In this document: piece by piece, positions 47,177 through 54,859 of the stretch
Layout of the letters: each line of letters opens with the position of its first letter
Position numbering within the stretch: the stretch's first letter is position 1
Assembly: GCF_014230085.1 (NCBI RefSeq)
Contig: NZ_JACHVB010000012.1
Span: 310,001-374,000 of the forward strand
DNA: 64,000 nt
Source of the DNA: Ruficoccus amylovorans
Lineage (GTDB): Bacteria; Verrucomicrobiota; Verrucomicrobiia; Opitutales; Cerasicoccaceae
Direction: 5' to 3'
Position numbers and translations under genes: made by a program
Notes under the pieces: model-generated
The model's input: only the letters and a program-made list of their open reading frames with translations
The model's database searches: none
Told to the model about the DNA's origin: nothing

Positions 47177-49042
47177 ATGAGCACTCCACACGGGGCCGAG
47201 TCCACCGGGCGCGCGCCCCTGCGATGTATCATGGCTGGCGTGGCGCTGGTCTTTACAGTCCTGCTGACGGTTATCGCCTTTCCGCCCTTCGATGTGGCCG
47301 AGGCGGCCTATGTCTTGGCCGTCCCGCTCTTGCTGTGGACGACTGCCCGGCCCCGCTGGCGCAGATTTCTGCTCGGGGCCTGGGGCGCGTACGCGGTTAG
47401 CTGGTTCTTCCTCCTGATCTGGCTCCGACACATGGAGCCTCCCATGGGCTGGATCGCGTTGATCGTGTTATCGGGTATACTGGGGGCCTTTAACCTTACC
47501 TGGGCCGCCGCCGCCCGCTGGCTTTTCCCCCGCGCCATGGAGCGTTCCTTGCGTCCGCGCCTGATCGCCCTGCTCGGGCTGGCCGGAGCGTGGGTCGTGA
47601 TCGAGTGGGCACGGAGCTGGATGCTGTTTGGCTTTCCCTGGGCCACGCTGGCGGTTAGCCAGTGGCAACGCCCGCCGATGCTCCAGATTGCTGCCTGGAC
47701 CGGGGCCTACGGCGTCTCCTTTATCCTGATCTTCTTCAACCTCGCGCTGGCGGGCTATTTCTGGCGACTGCTGAATCCCGAGCCCGACGATGAGGCGGAA
47801 GGCGAGGAAATGGACGCGGAAAACGACACCACCGCCGGGAAGAACATCGCCCGCGATTCCGCGCCGGATCAGGACGACTCCTCATCTGACGGCCGCGACA
47901 CCGATCCCGACGCCGAGGATGAGCGCGGGCGTCCTTACCGCAGTCTCGGGCGTTCGTTATTGCATACCCGGCCGCAGCGTCCGGTCACCAACGCGCTTTC
48001 CCTCAGCGGCGCCTTTTCCATGGCCCGCGCGCCGGGCGGGAGTTTTACGCGTTTCCTGCGGGTGAGCCCGGAGCTGGCCCTCGCGTTGGCTATGGTGCTT
48101 GGGAGCCTCTGGCTGTTTTTCAAAACCATCCCCCGTGCCGACGAGACGGGTCCGATGTTCAAGGCCGGGGTGGTGCAGCCCTGGACCGACCCGCAAAAGA
48201 AGTGGGACATCAACTTTTTCCGCGAAAACCTGCTCACGCTCAGCTCCCTGACCGAACGGGCGGCCCTGAGCGACCCGGACCTGATCGTGTGGCCGGAAGC
48301 GGCCACGCCCGGCCCGCTGCTGGACCCCGAAGACCCGCGCATGAAGGCATGGGTCGAGCAACTGGTGAACTTCGCCGGTGTCCCGCTGCTGACCGGCAAT
48401 ATGGCCATCGACGACGGCCACTGGTACAACGCCGCCTTTGTCATCTACCCGGCCAGCGGCACCTACGGTGAGTGGTACGCCAAGCAGAAACGCGTCCCTT
48501 TCGGCGAGTTTGTGCCGTTCCGCGAGTGGTTGCCCTTTCTGGGCAAGTTCGTCCCGCTGGAGGACATCGCCCGCGGCCCCGGCCCGGTCATCCTGCCGGT
48601 CGAACTGCCCGAGGGCACCTACAACGCCGGACCGCTCATCTGCTACGAGGACATTTTTCCAACACTGGCCCGGCAAGTGACCGCGATGGGGGCGGACTTC
48701 CTGCTCGTCGTGACCAACGACGCCTGGTACGGCCAGGAGGGTGGGGCGATCCAGCACGCAGCGCACTCCGTCCTGCGGGCGGTGGAAACCCGCCGCCCCG
48801 TCCTGCGCTGCGGCAACAACGGCTGGAGCGGCTGGATTGACGAACAGGGCCGCATCCGAGACGTGCTGCGCGGGATTAACGGCTCCACCTATTTTCAGGG
48901 AACGGGCACCTTTGACTTGCGGCACGACCTGCGCTGGGGCGGCGTGCTGACCCCCTATGTCCGCTATGGCGACTGGTTTGTCGGCCTGTGTGCGCTCTTT
49001 TTTGCCTGGGCGGCGGTCAGGGAGAATCGTTTGAGAGTTTGA
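47177..49042 (+). CDS. lnt: Apolipoprotein N-acyltransferase
   Basis: Lnt adds the third acyl chain to lipoproteins in the inner membrane. About seven hydrophobic helices precede a nitrilase domain with the catalytic triad: Glu in VWPEAATPGP, Lys in YAKQKRVPFGEF and Cys in LICYEDIFPT. The length of 621 residues exceeds the usual 500 because residues about 200-295 form an acidic, then basic, loop (PEPDDEAEGEEMDAENDTT and on) between helices. The last residues and stop (RLRV-stop) are encoded by an intergenic repeat arm. It follows secA by 32 bp. Confidence 0.95.
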   Translation: MSTPHGAESTGRAPLRCIMAGVALVFTVLLTVIAFPPFDVAEAAYVLAVPLLLWTTARPRWRRFLLGAWGAYAVSWFFLLIWLRHMEPPMGWIALIVLSGILGAFNLTWAAAARWLFPRAMERSLRPRLIALLGLAGAWVVIEWARSWMLFGFPWATLAVSQWQRPPMLQIAAWTGAYGVSFILIFFNLALAGYFWRLLNPEPDDEAEGEEMDAENDTTAGKNIARDSAPDQDDSSSDGRDTDPDAEDERGRPYRSLGRSLLHTRPQRPVTNALSLSGAFSMARAPGGSFTRFLRVSPELALALAMVLGSLWLFFKTIPRADETGPMFKAGVVQPWTDPQKKWDINFFRENLLTLSSLTERAALSDPDLIVWPEAATPGPLLDPEDPRMKAWVEQLVNFAGVPLLTGNMAIDDGHWYNAAFVIYPASGTYGEWYAKQKRVPFGEFVPFREWLPFLGKFVPLEDIARGPGPVILPVELPEGTYNAGPLICYEDIFPTLARQVTAMGADFLLVVTNDAWYGQEGGAIQHAAHSVLRAVETRRPVLRCGNNGWSGWIDEQGRIRDVLRGINGSTYFQGTGTFDLRHDLRWGGVLTPYVRYGDWFVGLCALFFAWAAVRENRLRV

Positions 49043-49064
49043 AGGTTTGAGAGTTTGAAAGTTG
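49029..49064. repeat. TTTGAGAGTTTGAAAG-family arm over lnt stop
   Basis: GTTTGAGAGTTTGAAGGTTT continues with GAGAGTTTGAAAGTT. The lnt stop codon is the TGA inside this arm. The 180 bp after it, up to the BMC operon, have no gene. A TTGACA hexamer at 49212 is a candidate -35 box for the BMC operon, but no good -10 is spaced correctly. Confidence 0.65.
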
Positions 49065-49287
49065 GGCGTTCGCTGGGGCTAGGCGAGGGGAGTTCGCACT
49101 GATAAAAGCGGACGATTGGTGGATTTTAGAGACTTGGTTGTCTCTGGTGGGTGACATTTGACCGCTGGCGTTTTATTTTTGTGATTCCGGCAAATCATGC
49201 GAAAATAGTCGTTGACAGGATTGGAAGATTTTGAAAGTTTTCACTCATAATCTTCTAGAAACCTTTCATAACCCCTTCACATTTCCC

Positions 49288-49965
49288 ATGGCCCAAGCTA
49301 CTCCTGATCTGACCAGGGCCGCGATTGAGCGGCTGGTACGTGAGAGTATTTATAAGCAGCTCGGCAAACAAGTCCCGGCCGGGAACGAGGCACCCAACCC
49401 CCTCGTGGTCAATGTCAGCGCGCGCCACTGTCACCTTTCGCCCGAAGCGGTGGAAAAGCTTTTCGGCCCCGGCCACCAGCTTACGCCGATGAAGTGGCTC
49501 TACCAGGAAGGCCAGTACGCGGCCCAGGAATCCGTCACTCTGGTCGGCCCGCGCAGCCGCGTCATTTCAAACCTGCGCATCCTCGGTCCCTGCCGCCCGC
49601 TCAACCAGGTCGAACTCGCCTTTACCGACGCCATCGCGCTCGGCTACGACATCCCGGTGCGCCAGTCCGGCGACATCGAGGGCACGCCCGGTTGCATGCT
49701 CATGGGGCCGAAGGGCTTCCTGGAGCTGGACAAGGGCGTCATCCGCGCCGCCCCGCACGTCCACATGGCCCCGGAAGACGCCGCGCATTACGGCGTTAAG
49801 CAGGGCGACTTCATGAAGATGCGCGTCGGGGGCGACCTTGGCGTGACCTTCGACCGGATTTTTGTCCGCGTGAGCGACTCCTTCAAGCTGGAGGTCCACA
49901 TCGACACCGACGAGGGCAACGCCTGCCGCCTCGGCCCGCAAAGCCAGGTCGAGCTGGTCAAGTAA
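49288..49965 (+). CDS. pduL: Phosphate acyltransferase PduL (microcompartment)
   Basis: PduL converts acyl-CoA and phosphate to acyl-phosphate and CoA inside the microcompartment, regenerating CoA. The 225-residue protein shows the metal-binding histidines in VNVSARHCHLSPEAV and APHVHMAPEDA, and the PduL repeat segments. Residues 7-25 (TRAAIERLVRESIYKQLGK) form an amphipathic helix typical of an encapsulation peptide that targets enzymes to the shell. I start at ATG 49288; upstream in-frame codons are AT-rich leader. It is the first gene of the BMC operon. Confidence 0.95.
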   Translation: MAQATPDLTRAAIERLVRESIYKQLGKQVPAGNEAPNPLVVNVSARHCHLSPEAVEKLFGPGHQLTPMKWLYQEGQYAAQESVTLVGPRSRVISNLRILGPCRPLNQVELAFTDAIALGYDIPVRQSGDIEGTPGCMLMGPKGFLELDKGVIRAAPHVHMAPEDAAHYGVKQGDFMKMRVGGDLGVTFDRIFVRVSDSFKLEVHIDTDEGNACRLGPQSQVELVK

Positions 49966-50032
49966 GCGTCCCCTCGTATCCATTTTTCAATACAACTTTC
50001 AGAACCCAACTTAAATCAACCCAACAACACAC

Positions 50033-50302
50033 ATGAGCGATTCAATAGGCATGGTCGAAACCAAGGGATACGTTGGCAGCGTTGAAGCCAGCGATGCCAT
50101 GGTCAAGGCGGCAGGAGTCTCCCTGGCCCGTACCGTCCAGATTGGTGGCGGCTTCATCACCGTCATGGTCAAGGGCGACGTCGGCAGCGTCAAAGCGGCG
50201 GTTGACGCCGGTGCGGAAGCTGCCTCACGCGTGGGCGAGCTGGTCTCCTCACACGTCATCCCGCGCCCCCACGCGGACCTCGTCAAGCAGTTTGAACTGT
50301 AA
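50033..50302 (+). CDS. BMC-H shell protein 1
   Basis: This 89-residue single BMC domain protein (Pf00936 type) forms hexameric shell tiles. It begins SIGMVETKGYVGSVEASDAM and contains [20 protein letters not shown] and VISRPH-type edge VIPRPHADL, the family signature. The pore loop reads QIGGGF. It is 67 bp downstream of pduL. The ring pore should let small substrates and products cross. Confidence 0.97.
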   Translation: MSDSIGMVETKGYVGSVEASDAMVKAAGVSLARTVQIGGGFITVMVKGDVGSVKAAVDAGAEAASRVGELVSSHVIPRPHADLVKQFEL

Positions 50303-50329
50303 TCTCCAACTCCAACACATTTACCGAAA

Positions 50330-50608
50330 ATGGCAAAACAAGCTATCGGCATGATCGAAACCAAGGGCCTGATCAGCCTGCTCGAAGCCACTGACGCCGC
50401 CCTCAAGTCGGCCGACGTCACTCTCGCCGGCTGGGAAAAGATCGGCAGCGGGATCGTTACGGGCTTCTTCGCCGGAGACGTCGCCGCGGTCAAGGCCGCC
50501 GTTGACGCTGGTGCTGAAGCCGCCTCGGCGGTCGGCCAGGTGGTCGGCGTCCAGGTGATTCCCCGCCCGCACGACGACCTCTCCAAGCTCGGCCCCTGGA
50601 TCAGCTAA
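50330..50608 (+). CDS. BMC-H shell protein 2
   Basis: A second single-domain hexameric shell protein, 92 residues, starting [20 protein letters not shown]. The pore loop reads KIGSGI, the common type in metabolosome shells. The edge residues [12 protein letters not shown] are conserved. It follows BMC-H 1 by 27 bp and is followed by an inverted-repeat spacer before ackA. Confidence 0.97.
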   Translation: MAKQAIGMIETKGLISLLEATDAALKSADVTLAGWEKIGSGIVTGFFAGDVAAVKAAVDAGAEAASAVGQVVGVQVIPRPHDDLSKLGPWIS

Positions 50609-50612
50609 CCTA

Positions 50613-50714
50613 GTTCAAGCGTTTGAGAGTTTAAGTGTTTGGGAGTCGGGTTTCCTCCGGAGACCCACGGCTTTGAATAACGCTTGAGCTTTCGAACCTT
50701 CAAACTTTCCAACG
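50613..50714. repeat. Inverted repeat between BMC-H2 and ackA
   Basis: The left arm GTTCAAGCGTTTGAGAGTTT and right arm (50679-50714: AACGCTTGAGCTTTCGAACC and on) belong to the TTTGAGAG family in opposite orientation. The loop has its own short stem (GGGTTTCC/GGAGACCC). The right arm ends 5 bp before the ackA GTG start. Confidence 0.75.
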
Positions 50715-50719
50715 TACCT

Positions 50720-51910
50720 GTGAAAATTCTCGTCGCAAATCTCGGCTCGACCTCGTTCAAGTACCGGCTGTTCAAGTTCGGTGCGGGCGAGGAAACCCTC
50801 TTGGCAAAAGGGGGCTACGAGCGCGTGGAGGACCACGGTGCCGTTATCGAGGACTGCTTGAAAGTCCTTCAGGAGCAGGGGCACCTCGACAGCGTGGAGG
50901 ATCTGGATGCGGTCGGCTTCAAGACCGTGCTGGGCAAAAACCTCAGCGGTTGCGTCGAGGCGGACGACAAGGTACTGGAGGCCCTGGCGGGCTTCGAGGC
51001 CATCGCCCCGGCGCACAATCCGGCCTATGCGAACGGCATCCGCCAGTTCGCCCGGGTCATGCCCGGCGTCACCCGTGTCGCCCTGTTCGAGACGGCTTTC
51101 TACCAGTGGATGAGCGAGGCGGCCTGCCGCTACGCCGTCCCCGAAAGCTGGTACGAACTGGGCGTGCGCCGTTACGGCTTCCACGGGGCCAGCCACAAAT
51201 TTGTGGCGGAGCGCTCCGCGCAATTGCTCGGACGCGACGATGTGGCCGAGAAGGTCCAGCGCCTGTATCAGAAAGGTGATACAGCGGTCGAACGACCGCT
51301 GCGCATCATTTCCTGCCACCTCGGCGGCAGCAGCTCGATCACGGGTATCTGTAACGGCGTGGCCATCGGCTCCAGCATGGGCTTCTCGCCTCAGGGCGGG
51401 TTGCCGCAAAACAACCGTGTGGGCGACCTCGACTCGATGGCCGTCCCGTACATGGCCAAGGTCGGCGGTCTCTCCATCGACGAGATTGAGCGGCAGATGA
51501 CAAAAGAGGGCGGCCTGCTCGGCCTCTCCGGCGTCAGCAACGACCTGCGCGACCTGATCGAAGCTGCCGACGACGGCAACCAGCGCGCGCGCCTGGCGAT
51601 CGACGTTCTCATCCACAGCATCCGGCAGTGGGCGGGCGGCTTTTTCTGGCAGATGGGCGGCATCGACGCCATCGCCTTTACCGGCGGTATCGGCGAGAAC
51701 AACGCAGCCCTGCGAGCCGCCGTTTGCGCGGGATTGGAGCCCTTCGGGTTAAAAATCGACCCCGCCGCCAACGATTCACTCAAGGGCGAGGGGAATATCT
51801 CCGTACCCGGCTCAAGCATCCCGGCGCTCGTCATCCCGGCCAACGAAGAACTCGTCGTTGCCCGCGAAGTTCACCGCTTCATGGAGGCCCGGCTCACCCC
51901 GGCCTCGTAA
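50720..51910 (+). CDS. ackA: Acetate kinase (microcompartment-linked)
   Basis: Acetate kinase makes ATP from acyl-phosphate and ADP, here acting on the PduL product. Motifs are ILVANLGSTSFKYRLF, YGFHGASHKF, ISCHLGGSSSITGI and FTGGIGENNAALR. The 396-residue length is standard. The start is GTG 50720; upstream in-frame codons come from the repeat arm. Its place between shell genes suggests it serves the compartment, probably outside the shell, since I see no encapsulation peptide. Confidence 0.95.
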   Translation: MKILVANLGSTSFKYRLFKFGAGEETLLAKGGYERVEDHGAVIEDCLKVLQEQGHLDSVEDLDAVGFKTVLGKNLSGCVEADDKVLEALAGFEAIAPAHNPAYANGIRQFARVMPGVTRVALFETAFYQWMSEAACRYAVPESWYELGVRRYGFHGASHKFVAERSAQLLGRDDVAEKVQRLYQKGDTAVERPLRIISCHLGGSSSITGICNGVAIGSSMGFSPQGGLPQNNRVGDLDSMAVPYMAKVGGLSIDEIERQMTKEGGLLGLSGVSNDLRDLIEAADDGNQRARLAIDVLIHSIRQWAGGFFWQMGGIDAIAFTGGIGENNAALRAAVCAGLEPFGLKIDPAANDSLKGEGNISVPGSSIPALVIPANEELVVAREVHRFMEARLTPAS

Positions 51911-51958
51911 AAGACACACTTTCAAAACCAACTCAACAAAACCTTAATTCACGCAATC

Positions 51959-52249
51959 ATGTCCCAAGCACTCGGACTCCTCGAAACCAAAGGTCTTATC
52001 TCGCTCGTGCAGGGCGTTGATGCCATGCTCAAGGCTGCCAATGTCGAATTGGTCGGCCCGATGAAAAGCGTCGGCAGCGCGCTGGTCAGCGCGACGATCG
52101 TCGGTGATGTCGCCGCGGTCAAGGCCGCCATCGACGCCGGTGCCCAGTCGGCTTCCGCCTTCGGCGAAGTCGTCAGCGCGCACGTCATCGCCCGCCCGGC
52201 TGAAGAGCTGAGCAAGAGCATCCTCAAGGCCCCCGCCGCGAAGAAGTAA
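51959..52249 (+). CDS. BMC-H shell protein 3
   Basis: A third hexameric shell protein, 96 residues, with [39 protein letters not shown] and VIARPAEELSKS. The pore loop reads SVGSAL, different from the other two, so its pore should have different size and polarity. A short Lys/Ala tail (APAAKK) extends past the domain. It lies 48 bp after ackA. Confidence 0.96.
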   Translation: MSQALGLLETKGLISLVQGVDAMLKAANVELVGPMKSVGSALVSATIVGDVAAVKAAIDAGAQSASAFGEVVSAHVIARPAEELSKSILKAPAAKK

Positions 52250-52262
52250 CCCGAAACGTCGG

Positions 52263-52367
52263 GAGTTTGAACGTTTGAGAGTTTGAAAGTTGCCGGTGCG
52301 TGTCCCTCGGGCCATCCGCACTGCTTCTGCAAACTCTCAAACCAAAAACGTTCAAACTCTCAAACTT
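52263..52367. repeat. Inverted repeat between BMC-H3 and BMC-P1
   Basis: The left arm (52263-52291) starts GAGTTTGAACGTTTGAGAGT. The right arm (52329-52367) is its reverse type (GCAAACTCTCAAACCAAAAA, then CGTTCAAACTCTCAAAC). The arms are 37 bp apart and can form a strong hairpin in the operon transcript, 7 bp before the BMC-P1 start. Confidence 0.8.
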
Positions 52368-52374
52368 GTAAGTT

Positions 52375-52692
52375 ATGTTTCTCGCCAAAGTCATCGGCCA
52401 CGTCGTTTCGACGAAAAAAGACCCCGCCATGAAGGGGCAGCGGCTGCTTGTCCTGAGGCCCCAGGTGGTCGATCCGGAAAATCCCGGCCAGCTCCGCGAC
52501 GGCTCAAACACGGTGGTCGCGGTGGACCGGCTCGGTGCCGGTACCGGCGAGATGGTGCTGTTCTGCTCGGGCAGTTCCGCCCGTCAGACCGACGGCATGA
52601 AACAGTTGCCGGTCGATGCCGCCGTGATCGGTATTGTGGACACGGTCGATGTGCTCGGCCAGCAGCTCTACAAGGACAAGCCCGGAGCATAA
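52375..52692 (+). CDS. BMC-P shell vertex protein 1
   Basis: This 105-residue EutN/CcmL-type protein forms pentamers that close shell vertices. Typical features are MFLAKVIGHVVSTKKDPAMK, LLVLRPQVV, VVAVDRLGAGTGEMVLFCSG and AAVIGIVDTVDV. It sits between BMC-H3 and the aldehyde dehydrogenase. PVM shells use three different pentamer paralogues, all present here. Confidence 0.96.
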   Translation: MFLAKVIGHVVSTKKDPAMKGQRLLVLRPQVVDPENPGQLRDGSNTVVAVDRLGAGTGEMVLFCSGSSARQTDGMKQLPVDAAVIGIVDTVDVLGQQLYKDKPGA

Positions 52693-52716
52693 ACCCTCTT
52701 GTAATTCCTCTTTCCC

Positions 52717-54177
52717 ATGAGCCTGAATATTGACGAAGCCACGCTCAAGTCCGTCGTCGAAGACGTTCTGAAAAAACTCGGCCAACAGGCCGCCGCCGCT
52801 CCCGCCAAGGGTTCCGATTGCGGCTGCTCGAAGTCGTCCTCCAAGGGGCGCGACGGCGTCTTTCAGGATGCGGGCGAGGCGGCCGAGGCCGCTTCCCACG
52901 CCCAGAAGCAATTGCGCAAGCTCGGCATCGCCGGACGCGCCAAGATCGTCAATATCGTCAAGCGCACCTGCGCCGAAAAGGCGGAAGAGTGGGGCAAGCT
53001 CGAGTTCGAGGAAACCAAGATCGGTCGCCTGGAGCACAAGGTGGCCAAGCTCGCCGGTATCCCCGGTGTGCCCGGTGTCGAGTGGCTTGCCCCGCGCGGC
53101 ATGAGCGGCGACCACGGCATCACGATGGAGGAAAACACGCCCTTCGGCGTCGTTGGCGGCATCACGCCGGTCACGCACTCCATCCCCACCATCAGTTGCA
53201 ACATCGTCAGCATGGTGGCCGCGGGGAATGGCGTGGTCTTCAACGCGCACCCCGGCGGCGCGCGTTGCGCGGCGGAGGCGATCCGCCACTACAACCGGCT
53301 TTTCAAGGCCGAGGTCGGGATCGAAAACCTCGTCACTATCATTGAAAAGCCTACGCTCGAATCTTTTGAATCTCTGTGCAAATCGCCCCACGTGGACATC
53401 CTCTGCGTGACGGGCGGTCCCGGTGTGGTCAAGGCCGCGATGGCCAGCGGGAAGCGTGCCATCTGCGCCGGCCCGGGTAATCCGCCCGTCGTGGTGGATG
53501 AATCCGCCAACCTGGCCAAGGCCGCCCGGGATATTATTCTCGGTGGGGCGTTCGACAACAACCTGCTGTGCGTCGGTGAAAAGCAGATCTTCGTCCTGGA
53601 CAAGATCTACGGCGCGTTCCTCCAGGCCTTCAAGGACGCCGGCGCGGTTCAGATCAACGACGCCCAACTGGCCAAGCTGACCGAAGCGGCCTTCACTTAC
53701 AAAAAGGACGGCGGCGGCTGCTCGCACCCTGTTCTCAACCGCGACTTGGTCGGCGCCGACGCGACTCGCCTGGCCGAAGTGGCCGGTGCCAGTTGCTCCG
53801 CCAGCACGCAACTGCTCTTCGCCGAGACCGACGCGGACCACCCCTTTGTCATGGAAGAGCAGATGATGCCGATGGTCCCAGTTGTGCGTGTTCGGGACAT
53901 CGAAGAAGCCATCGAGCTTGCCCGTGTATCCGAACATGGATACAAGCACTCTTCCATGATCCATTCGCTCAACGTCGAGCATATGGGCATGATGGCCCGC
54001 GCTCTCGACTCCACCGTTTTCGTGAAAAACGGCTCCTGCCTGGCCGGTCTGGGTACCGGAGGCGAAGGCTACTCCAGCTTCTCCATTGCCACCACCACCG
54101 GCGAGGGCATCACCACGCCGGACACCTTCACCCGCCGCCGCCGCTGCGTCATGGTGGACAACCTCCAGATGTATTAG
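52717..54177 (+). CDS. CoA-acylating aldehyde dehydrogenase (microcompartment)
   Basis: This PduP/EutE-like enzyme oxidises an aldehyde with NAD and CoA to acyl-CoA inside the compartment. The catalytic Cys285 lies in AFDNNLLCVGEKQ, and NTPFGVVGGITPVTHS and VVFNAHPGGARCAAEA mark the family. Residues 4-22 (IDEATLKSVVEDVLKKLGQ) form an amphipathic helix typical of an encapsulation peptide, joined by a Ser/Lys linker with two cysteines (DCGCSKSSSKG). The 486-residue length fits. By context the aldehyde is probably L-lactaldehyde from a deoxysugar phosphate. Confidence 0.94.
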   Translation: MSLNIDEATLKSVVEDVLKKLGQQAAAAPAKGSDCGCSKSSSKGRDGVFQDAGEAAEAASHAQKQLRKLGIAGRAKIVNIVKRTCAEKAEEWGKLEFEETKIGRLEHKVAKLAGIPGVPGVEWLAPRGMSGDHGITMEENTPFGVVGGITPVTHSIPTISCNIVSMVAAGNGVVFNAHPGGARCAAEAIRHYNRLFKAEVGIENLVTIIEKPTLESFESLCKSPHVDILCVTGGPGVVKAAMASGKRAICAGPGNPPVVVDESANLAKAARDIILGGAFDNNLLCVGEKQIFVLDKIYGAFLQAFKDAGAVQINDAQLAKLTEAAFTYKKDGGGCSHPVLNRDLVGADATRLAEVAGASCSASTQLLFAETDADHPFVMEEQMMPMVPVVRVRDIEEAIELARVSEHGYKHSSMIHSLNVEHMGMMARALDSTVFVKNGSCLAGLGTGGEGYSSFSIATTTGEGITTPDTFTRRRRCVMVDNLQMY

Positions 54178-54178
54178 G

Positions 54179-54226
54179 ATTTGTAGATTCCGAATTTGTA
54201 GATTCGTAGATTCGGGATTTGTGCAT
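54179..54226. repeat. TTCGTAGATTCG-family repeat after the aldehyde dehydrogenase
   Basis: The stretch TTTGTAGATTCCGAATTTGT continues with AGATTCGTAGATTCGGGATT, directly after the dehydrogenase stop. It matches the arms at 39727 and 10529. No clear opposite arm is seen before the next gene. Confidence 0.65.
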
Positions 54227-54270
54227 CCAAAAACTTTTCGCTTCTCCGCATAACTCAATAACCCATCGCC

Positions 54271-54525
54271 ATGATCCTCGCTCGCGTAGACGGCAACATC
54301 ACCTCGACGGTCTGTCATCCGACCTTGAGGGGATGGCGCCTGCTCATCCTGCAAGGCATCGACGAACAGGGTCGCGAAAAAGGCGATCCCGTTATTGCCA
54401 TCGATGAGCACGGAGCAGGCTTTGGCGATCGGGTTTTTTACACCACGGACGGCAGCAGCACCCGCGAGCATGTGGGCAACGAGCATTCGCCGCTGCGCAA
54501 CATGGTCATGGGGATTATCGATTAA
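54271..54525 (+). CDS. BMC-P shell vertex protein 2
   Basis: A short 84-residue EutN/CcmL-type pentamer protein, starting MILARVDGNITSTVCHPTLR with WRLLILQGID, VIAIDEHGAGFGDRVFYTTD and NMVMGIID at the C-terminus. It is followed 3 bp later by the third pentamer gene. Confidence 0.96.
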   Translation: MILARVDGNITSTVCHPTLRGWRLLILQGIDEQGREKGDPVIAIDEHGAGFGDRVFYTTDGSSTREHVGNEHSPLRNMVMGIID

Positions 54526-54528
54526 ATC

Positions 54529-54825
54529 ATGAGACTCGGACGCGTCATAGGCAGAGTGACCCTCAGCCGCCAGGACCCCGCCTTTCGCGGCGCGCGTTGG
54601 CTGATCGTCAGCCCCATGTCCCGCCCCCAGCTCAGCCGCCCGGATGAAGAAATCGTTTCGGCTTCGGCCTCCGCTGTTGTTTACGATGATCTCGGAGCGG
54701 GCCGGGGCGACATTATCGGCTTTGTCGAAGGGGCCGAGGCGACTGCGCCTTTTGACCGTCCCACTCCCATCGACGCCTACAACGCGGCTATCATCGAGAA
54801 CCTGAATTACCAGCCCGCCAACTGA
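54529..54825 (+). CDS. BMC-P shell vertex protein 3
   Basis: The third pentameric vertex protein, 98 residues, with MRLGRVIGRVTLSRQDPAFR, RWLIVSPM, SAVVYDDLGAGRGDIIGFVE and a C-terminal AAIIENLNYQPAN extension. Three distinct BMC-P genes in one locus is characteristic of PVM-type microcompartments. Confidence 0.95.
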   Translation: MRLGRVIGRVTLSRQDPAFRGARWLIVSPMSRPQLSRPDEEIVSASASAVVYDDLGAGRGDIIGFVEGAEATAPFDRPTPIDAYNAAIIENLNYQPAN

Positions 54826-54859
54826 TTTTTTTTCCAAAAACCCGCACCCATTTTTTACC

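Noticed and set aside
49212-49251. Sigma-70 promoter with TTGACA for the BMC operon
   Set aside because: The -35 hexamer is good, but the CATAAT candidate is 28 bp away and the 17-bp position reads AAGTTT, so I keep it only as a note.
49029-52367. A CRISPR array suggested by recurring TTTGAGAGTTTGAAAG words
   Set aside because: Units are not regularly spaced, differ in length, occur in both orientations and lie in scattered gaps. There are no spacers and no cas genes.
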